Shown: positions 1-5,635 of the stretch, piece by piece
Numbering within the stretch: the first letter of the stretch is position 1
How the letters are laid out: every line of letters begins with the position of its first letter
Assembly: GCA_946183765.1 (NCBI GenBank)
Contig: CAMHDC010000099.1
Span: 1 to 5,650 of the forward strand
Origin: an uncultured Clostridia bacterium
GTDB lineage: Bacteria; Bacillota; Clostridia; Christensenellales; CAG-138
Direction of reading: 5' to 3'
Length of the DNA: 5,650 nt
Notes under the pieces: generated by a model
What the model saw: the letters and a program-made list of their open reading frames with translations, nothing else
Told to the model about the DNA's origin: nothing
Databases searched by the model: none
Made by a program: the position numbers and the translations under genes

Positions 1-672
1 GCTGGCGGTGCCCCGGCCGCCCTCGCCGATGGTGCCGAGACCGTGGGCGTCGTCCACCATGACCCGGGCCCCGTACTGTTTGGCGAGGCGCACGATATTG
101 GGCAGGTCCGCGATGTCGCCGCCCATGGAGAACACGCCGTCGGTGATGACGAGAGCGCCGGCGCTCTCGGGAACCTGCTGCAAACACCGCTCCAGATCCG
201 CCATGTCCCCGTGACGGTAGCGGAGCATCTTGCCGAAGCTCAGGCGGGTGCCGTCGTAGATGCTGGCGTGATTCTCCCGGTCCAGGATCATGTAATCGCT
301 GCGGCCCACCAGGGCGGAGATGATGCCCAGATTGGACTGGAACCCCGTGGAGAAGGTCATGACCGCCTCCTTGCGAAGGAACCGGGCCAGTTCGTCCTCC
401 AGCTCCAGATGCAGTGTCAGCGTGCCGTTCAAAAACCGGGAGCCGGAGCAGCCGGTGCCGAACTCCTCCAGGGCGCGGACGCCCGCTTCCACCACCTCGG
501 GGCAGCTGGTGAGGCCCAGGTAGTTGTTGGAGCCCAGCATGATCCGGCGCTTGCCCTCCATGACGACTTCGGGCCCCTGGCGGGTCTCCAAAGCGCGGAA
601 GTAGGGGTAGATGCCCTTCTCTCGGTATTGGTCCGCCATGGAAGGGGCGTAGCATTTTGCAAACAGGTCCAT
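1..672 (-). CDS. PLP-dependent alpha-oxoamine synthase, serine palmitoyltransferase-like (5' part, cut by window edge)
   Basis: Reading leftward from ATG at 672, the frame stays open for 224 codons to the window edge; family members are about 390-400 residues, so slightly over half is present. The family condenses an amino acid with an acyl-CoA, with decarboxylation, in the cytoplasm. Visible motifs are GSNNYLGL (47-54), GTGCSGSRFLNGT (72-84), FSTGFQSNLG (107-116), NHASIYDG (134-141, H135 being the residue expected to stack on PLP), TDGVFSMGGD (177-186) and VDDAHGLG (206-213, D207 and H210 matching the PLP-contacting Asp and His). The PLP-binding lysine lies beyond the window. GSRFLNGT and FSTGxQxNLG resemble bacterial serine palmitoyltransferase more than KBL (which has VRFICGT and a CFDANGG-type motif) or BioF; this is a comparison from memory. 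The start is supported by GAGAGGAG at 680-687, 7 nt upstream, and a promoter at 718-746. It is divergent from the pot operon. Family confidence is high; the exact acyl donor and amino acid are unresolved. Confidence 0.88.
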   Translation of the reverse strand, partial: MDLFAKCYAPSMADQYREKGIYPYFRALETRQGPEVVMEGKRRIMLGSNNYLGLTSCPEVVEAGVRALEEFGTGCSGSRFLNGTLTLHLELEDELARFLRKEAVMTFSTGFQSNLGIISALVGRSDYMILDRENHASIYDGTRLSFGKMLRYRHGDMADLERCLQQVPESAGALVITDGVFSMGGDIADLPNIVRLAKQYGARVMVDDAHGLGTIGEGGRGTAS

Positions 673-694
673 AGATTCGCTCCTCTCAGAATGG

Positions 695-718
695 TTCAAA
701 TTTTTGAATGATAATTCA
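695..718. promoter_or_regulatory. Overlapping palindromes at the leftward transcription start (candidate operator)
   Basis: TTCAAA (695-700) and TTTGAA (703-708) form a 6-bp inverted repeat with a 2-nt centre. Immediately adjoining and sharing bases, TGAAT (705-709) and ATTCA (714-718) form a 5-bp inverted repeat with a 4-nt centre that reaches the -10 box. They lie across the expected start site (about 711) of the alpha-oxoamine synthase promoter, where a bound protein would block initiation. The region is AT-rich, so part of this symmetry may be chance. Confidence 0.3.
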
Positions 719-746
719 GTATACAGGCAAAGCGGCCGCCTGTCAA
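718..746 (-). promoter_or_regulatory. Sigma-A-type promoter of the alpha-oxoamine synthase gene
   Basis: Read on the minus strand, TTGACA (741-746) is followed after exactly 17 nt by TATACT (718-723). This is a perfect -35 and a one-mismatch -10 with optimal spacing. Transcription should begin near 711, giving a leader of about 39 nt before the ATG at 672. The -35 lies inside the left arm of an 8-bp inverted repeat, and the expected start site abuts a second palindrome, so it is probably regulated. Identified by sequence only. Confidence 0.75.
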
Positions 747-762
747 ACAAAACCTGACAGGC
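738..762. promoter_or_regulatory. 8-bp perfect inverted repeat over the leftward -35 box (candidate operator)
   Basis: GCCTGTCA (738-745) and TGACAGGC (755-762) are perfect inverted copies separated by 9 nt. The left arm covers most of the leftward -35 hexamer (741-746), and the centre is near -39 of that promoter. A further direct copy of CCTGTC sits at 773-778. The position suits a repressor or activator site for the alpha-oxoamine synthase gene. No T-run follows on either strand, so a terminator is unlikely. The binding protein is unknown. Confidence 0.45.
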
Positions 763-808
763 CCGTGAAAATCCTGTCGTAGGAACCCGATTTATTTGCC
801 GGAAACCA

Positions 809-837
809 TTGACAAACAGGGATGCAGATGGTATAAA
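809..837 (+). promoter_or_regulatory. Sigma-A-type promoter of the regulator-potABCD operon
   Basis: TTGACA (809-814) and TATAAA (832-837) are separated by exactly 17 nt, close to the full consensus. Transcription should begin near 844, leaving a leader of about 46 nt before the ATG at 890. It is the only convincing promoter seen for the plus-strand genes, so the regulator and potABCD are probably one transcription unit. The -10 box overlaps the first of four TAAAC/GTTTA half-sites. Confidence 0.78.
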
Positions 838-876
838 CAGTATGATTTCGTTTAGTGATTGTAAACTTAAAGTTTA
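834..876. promoter_or_regulatory. TAAAC/GTTTA half-site array with a 15-bp perfect palindrome (candidate operator of the XRE-cupin regulator)
   Basis: TAAACTTAAAGTTTA at 862-876 is a perfect palindrome centred on 869, in the leader between the expected start site and the ribosome-binding site. Its half-site recurs in alternating orientation upstream: TAAAC 834-838 (overlapping the -10 box), GTTTA 850-854, TAAAC 862-866, GTTTA 872-876. Both GTTTA copies are followed by G. XRE regulators usually bind such palindromes as dimers, and a site at the head of their own operon suggests autoregulation. Assignment to this regulator rests on position and symmetry. Confidence 0.55.
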
Positions 877-889
877 GAAAGGCTAACGC

Positions 890-1432
890 ATGGAAATCGG
901 GAGCAAAATCAAGCGGCTCAGGGTCCGGCTGGGGCTCACCCAGGAGGAGCTGGCGGCGCGCACGGAGCTTACCAAGGGCTTCATCTCCCAGCTGGAGCGG
1001 GACATCACCTCGCCCTCCATCGCCACGCTGATGGACATCCTGGAGGCCTTGGGCACCAACGTCAGCGAGTTTTTCAGCGATCGGGAGGACGACGCTTTGG
1101 CCGTCTATACCGCCGAGGATATGTTCATCAAGGCGGACGAGGAGGCGGGCGTGACCATCCGCTGGCTGGTGACCAACGCCCAGCGGAACGCTTTGGAGCC
1201 CATCTTGGTGACGCTGGCTCCCGGCGCGTCCACCGAGCCGGACGATCCCCACGAGGGGGAGGAGTTCGGCTACGTGCTCTCCGGCGTTATCGTTCTCGTC
1301 TGCGGCGAGCAGAAGCAGAAGGTCCGGCGGGGGGACGCCTTCTATTTCCGCCCCACCGGGGTACATTATTTGGTCAACAGCGGCAAAACCGAAGGGAAGG
1401 TGCTCTGGGTGAGCACGCCGCCCTCATTCTAA
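890..1432 (+). CDS. XRE-family HTH regulator with C-terminal cupin domain, likely polyamine-uptake regulator
   Basis: A 180-residue cytoplasmic DNA-binding protein. An XRE/Cro-type helix-turn-helix occupies about residues 4-60, with LTQEELA (16-22) and the recognition-helix stretch KGFISQLER (29-37) followed by TSPSIATL (40-47). A single cupin domain covers about 100-176, with HEGEEFGYVLSG (121-132) as cupin motif 1 and GDAFYFRPTGVHYLVNSG (148-165) as motif 2. H121, E125 and H159 remain as possible ligands, but the second His of the classic HxH is Gly (G123), so the barrel more likely senses a small molecule than catalyses a reaction. This architecture matches PuuR-like regulators, and such genes commonly precede potABCD in Bacillota. 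Start: AGAAAGG at 876-882, 7 nt before the ATG. It lies 31 nt upstream of potA and probably controls its own operon; repression relieved or strengthened by polyamine is inference. Confidence 0.88.
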   Translation: MEIGSKIKRLRVRLGLTQEELAARTELTKGFISQLERDITSPSIATLMDILEALGTNVSEFFSDREDDALAVYTAEDMFIKADEEAGVTIRWLVTNAQRNALEPILVTLAPGASTEPDDPHEGEEFGYVLSGVIVLVCGEQKQKVRRGDAFYFRPTGVHYLVNSGKTEGKVLWVSTPPSF

Positions 1433-1463
1433 TTTTTTCGGGACAAACGGGGAGGAGCAAATC

Positions 1464-2837
1464 ATGGGCAAGAGATTGATCGAACTGAGGGACGTTTCCA
1501 AGGAATACGACGGCGACCTCGCTTTGGATCACGTGAACCTGTATATCAACGACGGGGAGTTTTTGACCCTCCTCGGTCCGTCCGGCTGCGGCAAGACCAC
1601 CATGCTGCGGCTCATCGCGGGCTTCATCATGCCCACCACGGGGCAGATCCTGATGAACGGCACGGACATCGCCAAGGTGCCTCCCTATAAGCGGGAGATC
1701 AACACCGTCTTCCAGAAGTACGCCCTGTTCCCTCATCTCAACGTCTTCGACAACATCGCCTTCGGCCTTCGGATCAAGAAGACCCCCAAGGCGGAGATCG
1801 AAAAAAAGGTGGAGGCCATGCTGAAGCTGGTCAACCTGGAGGGCTACGGCAAGCGCTGGATCGACCAGCTTTCCGGCGGTCAGCAGCAGCGGGTGGCCAT
1901 TGCCCGCGCTTTGGTGAACCAGCCCAAGGTGCTGCTCCTGGACGAGCCTCTGGGCGCTCTCGATCTCAAGCTTCGCAAGGAGATGCAGGTGGAATTGAAG
2001 CGCATGCAGCAGCAGCTGGGCATCACCTTCATCTACGTGACCCACGATCAGGAGGAGGCCCTCACCATGTCCGACACCATCGTGGTCATGAAGGACGGCG
2101 TCATCCAGCAGATCGGCAAGCCCACCGACATCTACAACGAGCCCAACAACCCCTTCGTGGCAGACTTCATCGGCGAGAGCAACATCGTCCCCGCCGTCAT
2201 GCTGGAGGACTATAAGGTCCGCTTCAAGGGCCTCACCTTCAAGTGCGTGGACGCCGGCTTCGGCAAGAACGTGGAGGTGGACGTGGTCATCCGGCCCGAG
2301 GATATCGACATCATTCCCCCCGAGCAGGCCCGGGTGGTGGGCAAGGTGGTGTCCGTGGTGTTCATGGGCGTCCACTACGAGATCGACGTGGACTGCGGCG
2401 GCTACGAGTGGGTGGTCCATTCCACGGACTACGCCGCCGTGGGCGACACCGTGGGCATCTCCATCCCCCCCGACGCCATCCACGTCATGAAGAAGACCCG
2501 GGAGAGCAACATCTTCGACGCCGAGGTCTGGCCCGGCGAGGGCATGATCTACATCGACAACGTGGGCTTCGCCGCCAACGCTCTCGAAGGCTACGAGAAC
2601 AAGGAGATCGCCATGGTGGAGATCGCCCCCGAGAAGGTGCAGATCGTGAATCCCCAGGACGCCAAGCTCACCGGCACCATCAAGAGCTGCATGTTCCTGG
2701 GCACCCACTATCAGATCACCGTCTCCTGCGAGGAGAACGACTGGATCGCCCATTCCGAGGAGTTCATGGAGGACGGCGAGGAGGTGGGCATCCTGGTGGA
2801 CGCTCAGGACCTCGTCCTGACGGACAAGAAGGAGTAA
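1464..2837 (+). CDS. potA: Spermidine/putrescine ABC transporter ATP-binding protein PotA, with duplicated C-terminal domain
   Basis: The ATPase subunit of the polyamine importer; it works as a dimer on the cytoplasmic face of PotB-PotC. All nucleotide-binding elements are present: Walker A GPSGCGKTT (38-46), Q-loop Q84 in VFQKYALFPH, signature LSGGQ (136-140), Walker B LLLDEP (157-162) with catalytic E161, D-loop LGALD (163-167), and switch H194. NNPFVADFIGESN (228-240), typical of PotA, leads into the regulatory domain. At 457 residues it is about 80-110 longer than usual PotA (roughly 340-380). The excess is a second copy of the TOBE-type C-terminal domain: residues 250-343 align without gaps to 361-454. 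Start: GGAGGAG at 1451-1457, 6 nt before the ATG. It is 31 nt after the regulator gene and 5 nt before potB, whose ribosome-binding site overlaps the last potA codons. Function is secure; the role of the extra domain is unknown. Confidence 0.95.
   Translation: MGKRLIELRDVSKEYDGDLALDHVNLYINDGEFLTLLGPSGCGKTTMLRLIAGFIMPTTGQILMNGTDIAKVPPYKREINTVFQKYALFPHLNVFDNIAFGLRIKKTPKAEIEKKVEAMLKLVNLEGYGKRWIDQLSGGQQQRVAIARALVNQPKVLLLDEPLGALDLKLRKEMQVELKRMQQQLGITFIYVTHDQEEALTMSDTIVVMKDGVIQQIGKPTDIYNEPNNPFVADFIGESNIVPAVMLEDYKVRFKGLTFKCVDAGFGKNVEVDVVIRPEDIDIIPPEQARVVGKVVSVVFMGVHYEIDVDCGGYEWVVHSTDYAAVGDTVGISIPPDAIHVMKKTRESNIFDAEVWPGEGMIYIDNVGFAANALEGYENKEIAMVEIAPEKVQIVNPQDAKLTGTIKSCMFLGTHYQITVSCEENDWIAHSEEFMEDGEEVGILVDAQDLVLTDKKE
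2211..2825 (+). repeat. Tandem in-frame duplication of the PotA C-terminal (TOBE-type) domain
   Basis: Copy 1 spans 2211-2492 (residues 250-343) and copy 2 spans 2544-2825 (residues 361-454). The offset is exactly 333 nt or 111 residues throughout, with no gap needed. About two dozen of 94 positions are identical, concentrated in the core: FMGVHYEIDV against FLGTHYQITV, EWVVHS against DWIAHS, and GDTVGI against GEEVGI. Low identity with no loss of register indicates an old duplication under structural constraint. A linker of 17 residues (344-360) separates the aligned blocks. Confidence 0.8.
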
Positions 2838-2842
2838 CGCTC

Positions 2843-3655
2843 ATGAAGCGCAAGTTCTTTGCCTATCCCTATATCGTGTGGATGATCCTGTTCATCGTAG
2901 CGCCCATGCTGTTCATCTTCTATTATGCGGTGAACGTGGGCGGCGAGTGGACCATCACCAAGGCCTGGGGCACCCTCAGCGACGCGGGCAAATGGCACAT
3001 CCTCTGGACCAGCGTGGTCATGGCCTTCAAAACGACGCTGATCTGCCTGCTCCTGGGCTACCCCATCGCCTATATCCTGTCCAACATGAACAAGACCGTG
3101 GCGGGGTTCCTGTCGGTGCTCTTCTTCGTGCCCATGTGGATGAACTTCGTGCTCAGGACCTACGCCTGGCAGGCCATCCTCGAGTACTTTTTGCCCAACC
3201 TGCTGGGCATGAAGAACGGCACGCTCACCGGCACGGAGGCGGCGGTGCTCATGGTCCTGGTCTACAACTTCCTGCCGTTCATGATCATGCCCCTCTACAA
3301 CACCCTGGCGAAGCTGGATAAGTCCCTGCTGGAGGCGGCCCGGGATCTGGGCGCCAACAGCATCCGCACCTTCCTGCGGGTGGTGCTGCCCCTGTCCGTG
3401 CCCGGCATCGTGTCCGGCATCACCATGGTGTTCATTCCCGCCATCACGGCCTTCACCGTGCCCGCCCTCATCGGCAACGGGAAGTACTACCTGTACGGCA
3501 ACGAGATCGAGCTGGCCTTCAAGACCCTGTCCGGCCAGGGGGACTACGCCGTGGGCTCCACGCTCTCGATCATCCTGCTCATCTGCGTGGTGGTGTCCAC
3601 GATTATCATGAACTGGTTCGACAAGGATCAGAAACAGGGAGGGCAGATGTGGTGA
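2843..3655 (+). CDS. potB: Spermidine/putrescine ABC transporter permease PotB
   Basis: One of two membrane subunits forming the polyamine channel. It has 270 residues, matching usual PotB size. Six hydrophobic segments are visible at about 9-31, 57-80, 87-106, 133-151, 187-210 and 239-258. The cytoplasmic EAA loop that docks on PotA is LEAARDLGANS (163-173) continuing to LPLSVPGI (182-189). Other PotB-like stretches are LGYPIAY (71-77), VPMWMNFVLRTYAW (96-109) and FLPFMIMPLYN (143-153). The ATG at 2843 is chosen because AAGGAG (2829-2834) lies 8 nt upstream and the preceding in-frame sequence back to 2243 is arginine/glycine-rich antiregister of potA, not a real extension. It starts 5 nt after potA and overlaps potC by a few bases, so translational coupling is likely. 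Confidence 0.94.
   Translation: MKRKFFAYPYIVWMILFIVAPMLFIFYYAVNVGGEWTITKAWGTLSDAGKWHILWTSVVMAFKTTLICLLLGYPIAYILSNMNKTVAGFLSVLFFVPMWMNFVLRTYAWQAILEYFLPNLLGMKNGTLTGTEAAVLMVLVYNFLPFMIMPLYNTLAKLDKSLLEAARDLGANSIRTFLRVVLPLSVPGIVSGITMVFIPAITAFTVPALIGNGKYYLYGNEIELAFKTLSGQGDYAVGSTLSIILLICVVVSTIIMNWFDKDQKQGGQMW
3637..3655 (+). promoter_or_regulatory. potC ribosome-binding site and overlapping potB stop / potC GTG start
   Basis: GGGAGGG (3637-3643) lies within the end of potB, followed by two consecutive GTG codons (3649 and 3652) and the potB TGA (3653-3655). The out-of-frame ATG at 3647 is the potB methionine codon and cannot start potC. The arrangement suggests that ribosomes finishing potB reinitiate on potC, keeping the two channel subunits in balance. 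Confidence 0.6.
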
Positions 3656-4524
3656 AAAAGCTGTCTCGTTCCTTCAAATACGTATATCTGGCGCTGATGA
3701 TCCTGTTCCTGTATATCCCCATCCTGTATTTGATCGTGTTCTCCTTCAACGATTTCTCCACGGGGCGGCGGATCAGCTACGCCAATCTGGGCGCATGGAA
3801 GGGCTTCACCCTTCACAACTACACCACCCTGTTCACCGGCGAGGCGGGGCAGGCCCTGCTCCTCACCCTGGAGGTAGCGGGCATCACCAGCATCCTGGCC
3901 ACCCTCATCGGTACGGCGGCGGCCATCGGCATCTACAGCATGAAGAAGCGGCCCCGGAACCTGGTGCTGAACGCGTCCCAGCTGCCCATGGTGAACCCGG
4001 ATCTGGTCACCGGCATCACGTTCATGATGCTCTTCGCCTTCGTGAACACGCTGCTGGTGAAGCTGAGTTTGAAGCAGGTGGGGGACGTTGCCAAGCTTTT
4101 GATCGCCCACATCTCGTTCAGCATCCCCTACGTGATCTTTTCCGTGATGCCCCGGCTTAGGCAGAGCTCCGACCTCCTCTATGAGGCGGCCATGGACCTG
4201 GGGTGCTCGCCCATGCAGGCTCTCTTCAAAGCCGTGATCCCGGACATCATGCCGGGCATCACCTCGGGCTTCGTCATGGCCCTCACCATGAGCTTGGACG
4301 ACTTCGTGGTCAGCTACTTCGTCAGCGACCTTAAGAGCGTCCTGTCCGTCTACATCTACTCCGCAGCCCGTGGGGCGAAGGGTGTGAACCCGGCCCTGGC
4401 TACGGTGATATTTATCCCGCTGGTGACGCTGCTGCTGGTGGTGAACCTCAGGCGCATCGCCAAGGAGCGGGAGTACGAGATCCAAAACAGGAAAGTGAAA
4501 CTGAAGGATAAGGGAGGAAAATGA
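3649..4524 (+). CDS. potC: Spermidine/putrescine ABC transporter permease PotC
   Basis: The second channel subunit, partner of PotB. It has 291 residues from the first GTG, slightly longer than typical PotC. Hydrophobic segments are visible at about 11-33, 68-96, 121-139, 150-168, 203-226 and 247-267. The EAA loop is YEAAMDLGCSP (178-188) running to MPGI (201-204), and SLDDFVVSYF (215-224) after it is characteristic of PotC. No ATG fits the reading frame; the start is GTG at 3649 or the adjacent GTG at 3652. GGAGG (3638-3642) lies 6 nt before the first and 9 nt before the second. The first gives a 7-nt overlap with potB; the second gives the classic 4-nt GTGA overlap and an MKKL N-terminus. 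The charged C-terminal tail (about 268-291) should be cytoplasmic. potD begins one base after its stop codon. Confidence 0.94.
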   Translation: MVKKLSRSFKYVYLALMILFLYIPILYLIVFSFNDFSTGRRISYANLGAWKGFTLHNYTTLFTGEAGQALLLTLEVAGITSILATLIGTAAAIGIYSMKKRPRNLVLNASQLPMVNPDLVTGITFMMLFAFVNTLLVKLSLKQVGDVAKLLIAHISFSIPYVIFSVMPRLRQSSDLLYEAAMDLGCSPMQALFKAVIPDIMPGITSGFVMALTMSLDDFVVSYFVSDLKSVLSVYIYSAARGAKGVNPALATVIFIPLVTLLLVVNLRRIAKEREYEIQNRKVKLKDKGGK

Positions 4525-4525
4525 A

Positions 4526-5635
4526 ATGAAAAAATGGCTTGCTTTGCTGCTGTGTGCTCTGTTGGTGCTCTCCTGCGTGGCCTGCAAGAAGCAGGACGCC
4601 GCTGAGGAGGAAGAGGCGGATTACAGCTTCGCCGACGGCGATCAGTACGACAAGATCGGCGGCGAGCTCAACGTGCTGAACTGGGGCGAATACATCGATC
4701 CCGAGCTCATCAGCCTCTTTGAGCAGGAGACCGGCGTCAAGGTGAACTATACCGAGATGACCAGCAACGAGGAGATGCTCATCAAGCTCCGCTCTGCGGA
4801 CAACCCCTACGATATGTGCTTCCCCTCCGATTATATCATCGAGAAGCTGATCAAGGACGATCTGCTCATGCCCCTGGATATGAGCAAGATCCCCAACAGC
4901 AAGAACATCGCCGACCGTATGTACGAGGTGACCAACACCTTCGATCCCGGCAACAAGTACTCCCTGCCCTATATGTGGGGCACCGTGGGCATCCTCTACA
5001 ACACCAAGATGGTGGACGAGGAAGTGGACAGCTGGGACATCCTCTGGAACGAGAAGTACGCGGAGAAGATCTGGCAGTATGACTCCGTCCGCGACGCTCT
5101 GGCCGTTTCCCTGCTGCGCCTCGGCTACGACATGAACAGCACAAATCCCGATGAGGTGAATCAGGCCAAGGAGGAGCTCATCAAGCAGATCCACCTGCTG
5201 AAGGGCTTGGGCACCGACAACATCCGGGCGTCCATGATCAACAACAAGGCGGCCCTCGCCGTGATCTACGCCGGCGACGCCATCCTCTGCATGGAGGAGA
5301 ACGAGGATCTGGCCTACGTGATCCCCAAGGAAGGCAGCAACGTCTGGTTCGACAACGTGGTCATCCCCAAGACCGCCAAGAACGTGGACGCGGCCCTCGC
5401 CTTCATCAACTTCCTGAACGACGCCAATCTCGCCGCCCGGAACACGGAGTTCATCTACTACTCCACCCCCAACCAGGGCGCCATGGACCGGATGGACGAG
5501 GAGCTGGCCGCCAACGAGACCTTCAACCCCTCTGACGAGACGCTGGCCCGCTGCGGCGTGTATCACGATCTGGGCACCGATATCGAGCTCTACAACAGCG
5601 CCTGGGAAGAGTTCAAAACCGCCATGGGCAAATAA
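4526..5635 (+). CDS. potD: Spermidine/putrescine-binding lipoprotein PotD
   Basis: The extracytoplasmic solute-binding protein that delivers polyamine to PotBC. It has 369 residues. The N-terminus has two lysines, a hydrophobic stretch (about 4-16) and cysteines at 17 and 20, one of which should be the lipidated residue; an acidic tether follows (27-31). Aligned by eye with E. coli PotD, the ligand-site elements are present: NWGEY (52-56, aligning to NWTEY), PSDY (100-103, Y103), WQYDSVRD (183-190, D190 at the E171 position), WFD (274-276, W274 and D276 at W255/D257), and YYSTPN (311-316, Y312 at Y293). Differences are S187 for D168, Y248 for W229 and Y346 for Q327. Start: GGGAGG (4512-4517), 8 nt before the ATG. 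It follows the potC stop by one base and is the last complete gene seen. Polyamine binding is well supported; spermidine versus putrescine preference cannot be read off. Confidence 0.94.
   Translation: MKKWLALLLCALLVLSCVACKKQDAAEEEEADYSFADGDQYDKIGGELNVLNWGEYIDPELISLFEQETGVKVNYTEMTSNEEMLIKLRSADNPYDMCFPSDYIIEKLIKDDLLMPLDMSKIPNSKNIADRMYEVTNTFDPGNKYSLPYMWGTVGILYNTKMVDEEVDSWDILWNEKYAEKIWQYDSVRDALAVSLLRLGYDMNSTNPDEVNQAKEELIKQIHLLKGLGTDNIRASMINNKAALAVIYAGDAILCMEENEDLAYVIPKEGSNVWFDNVVIPKTAKNVDAALAFINFLNDANLAARNTEFIYYSTPNQGAMDRMDEELAANETFNPSDETLARCGVYHDLGTDIELYNSAWEEFKTAMGK

Noticed and set aside
43..711. Long plus-strand open frame across the left end
   Set aside because: It is the antisense of the alpha-oxoamine synthase, whose minus-strand frame shows a full set of family motifs, a ribosome-binding site and a promoter.
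738..762. Intrinsic terminator at the 8-bp inverted repeat
   Set aside because: No T-run follows on either strand, and the region lies between divergent genes where no transcript should end.
1374..2753. 459-codon minus-strand frame opposite potA
   Set aside because: Composition is dominated by H, V, L, G and D, as expected for the reverse of GC-rich coding DNA. No ribosome-binding site or recognisable domain, and potA on the other strand is certain.
2243..2842. Upstream in-frame extension of potB, as a fusion protein
   Set aside because: The extension is Arg/Gly/His-rich sequence in the wrong frame of potA. The ATG at 2843 has a good Shine-Dalgarno site and gives a normal PotB length and N-terminal membrane segment.
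3628..5566. Two long minus-strand frames opposite potC and potD (3628-4587 and 4448-5566)
   Set aside because: Both are shadows of potC and potD; composition is antisense-like with no family motifs and no initiation signals.
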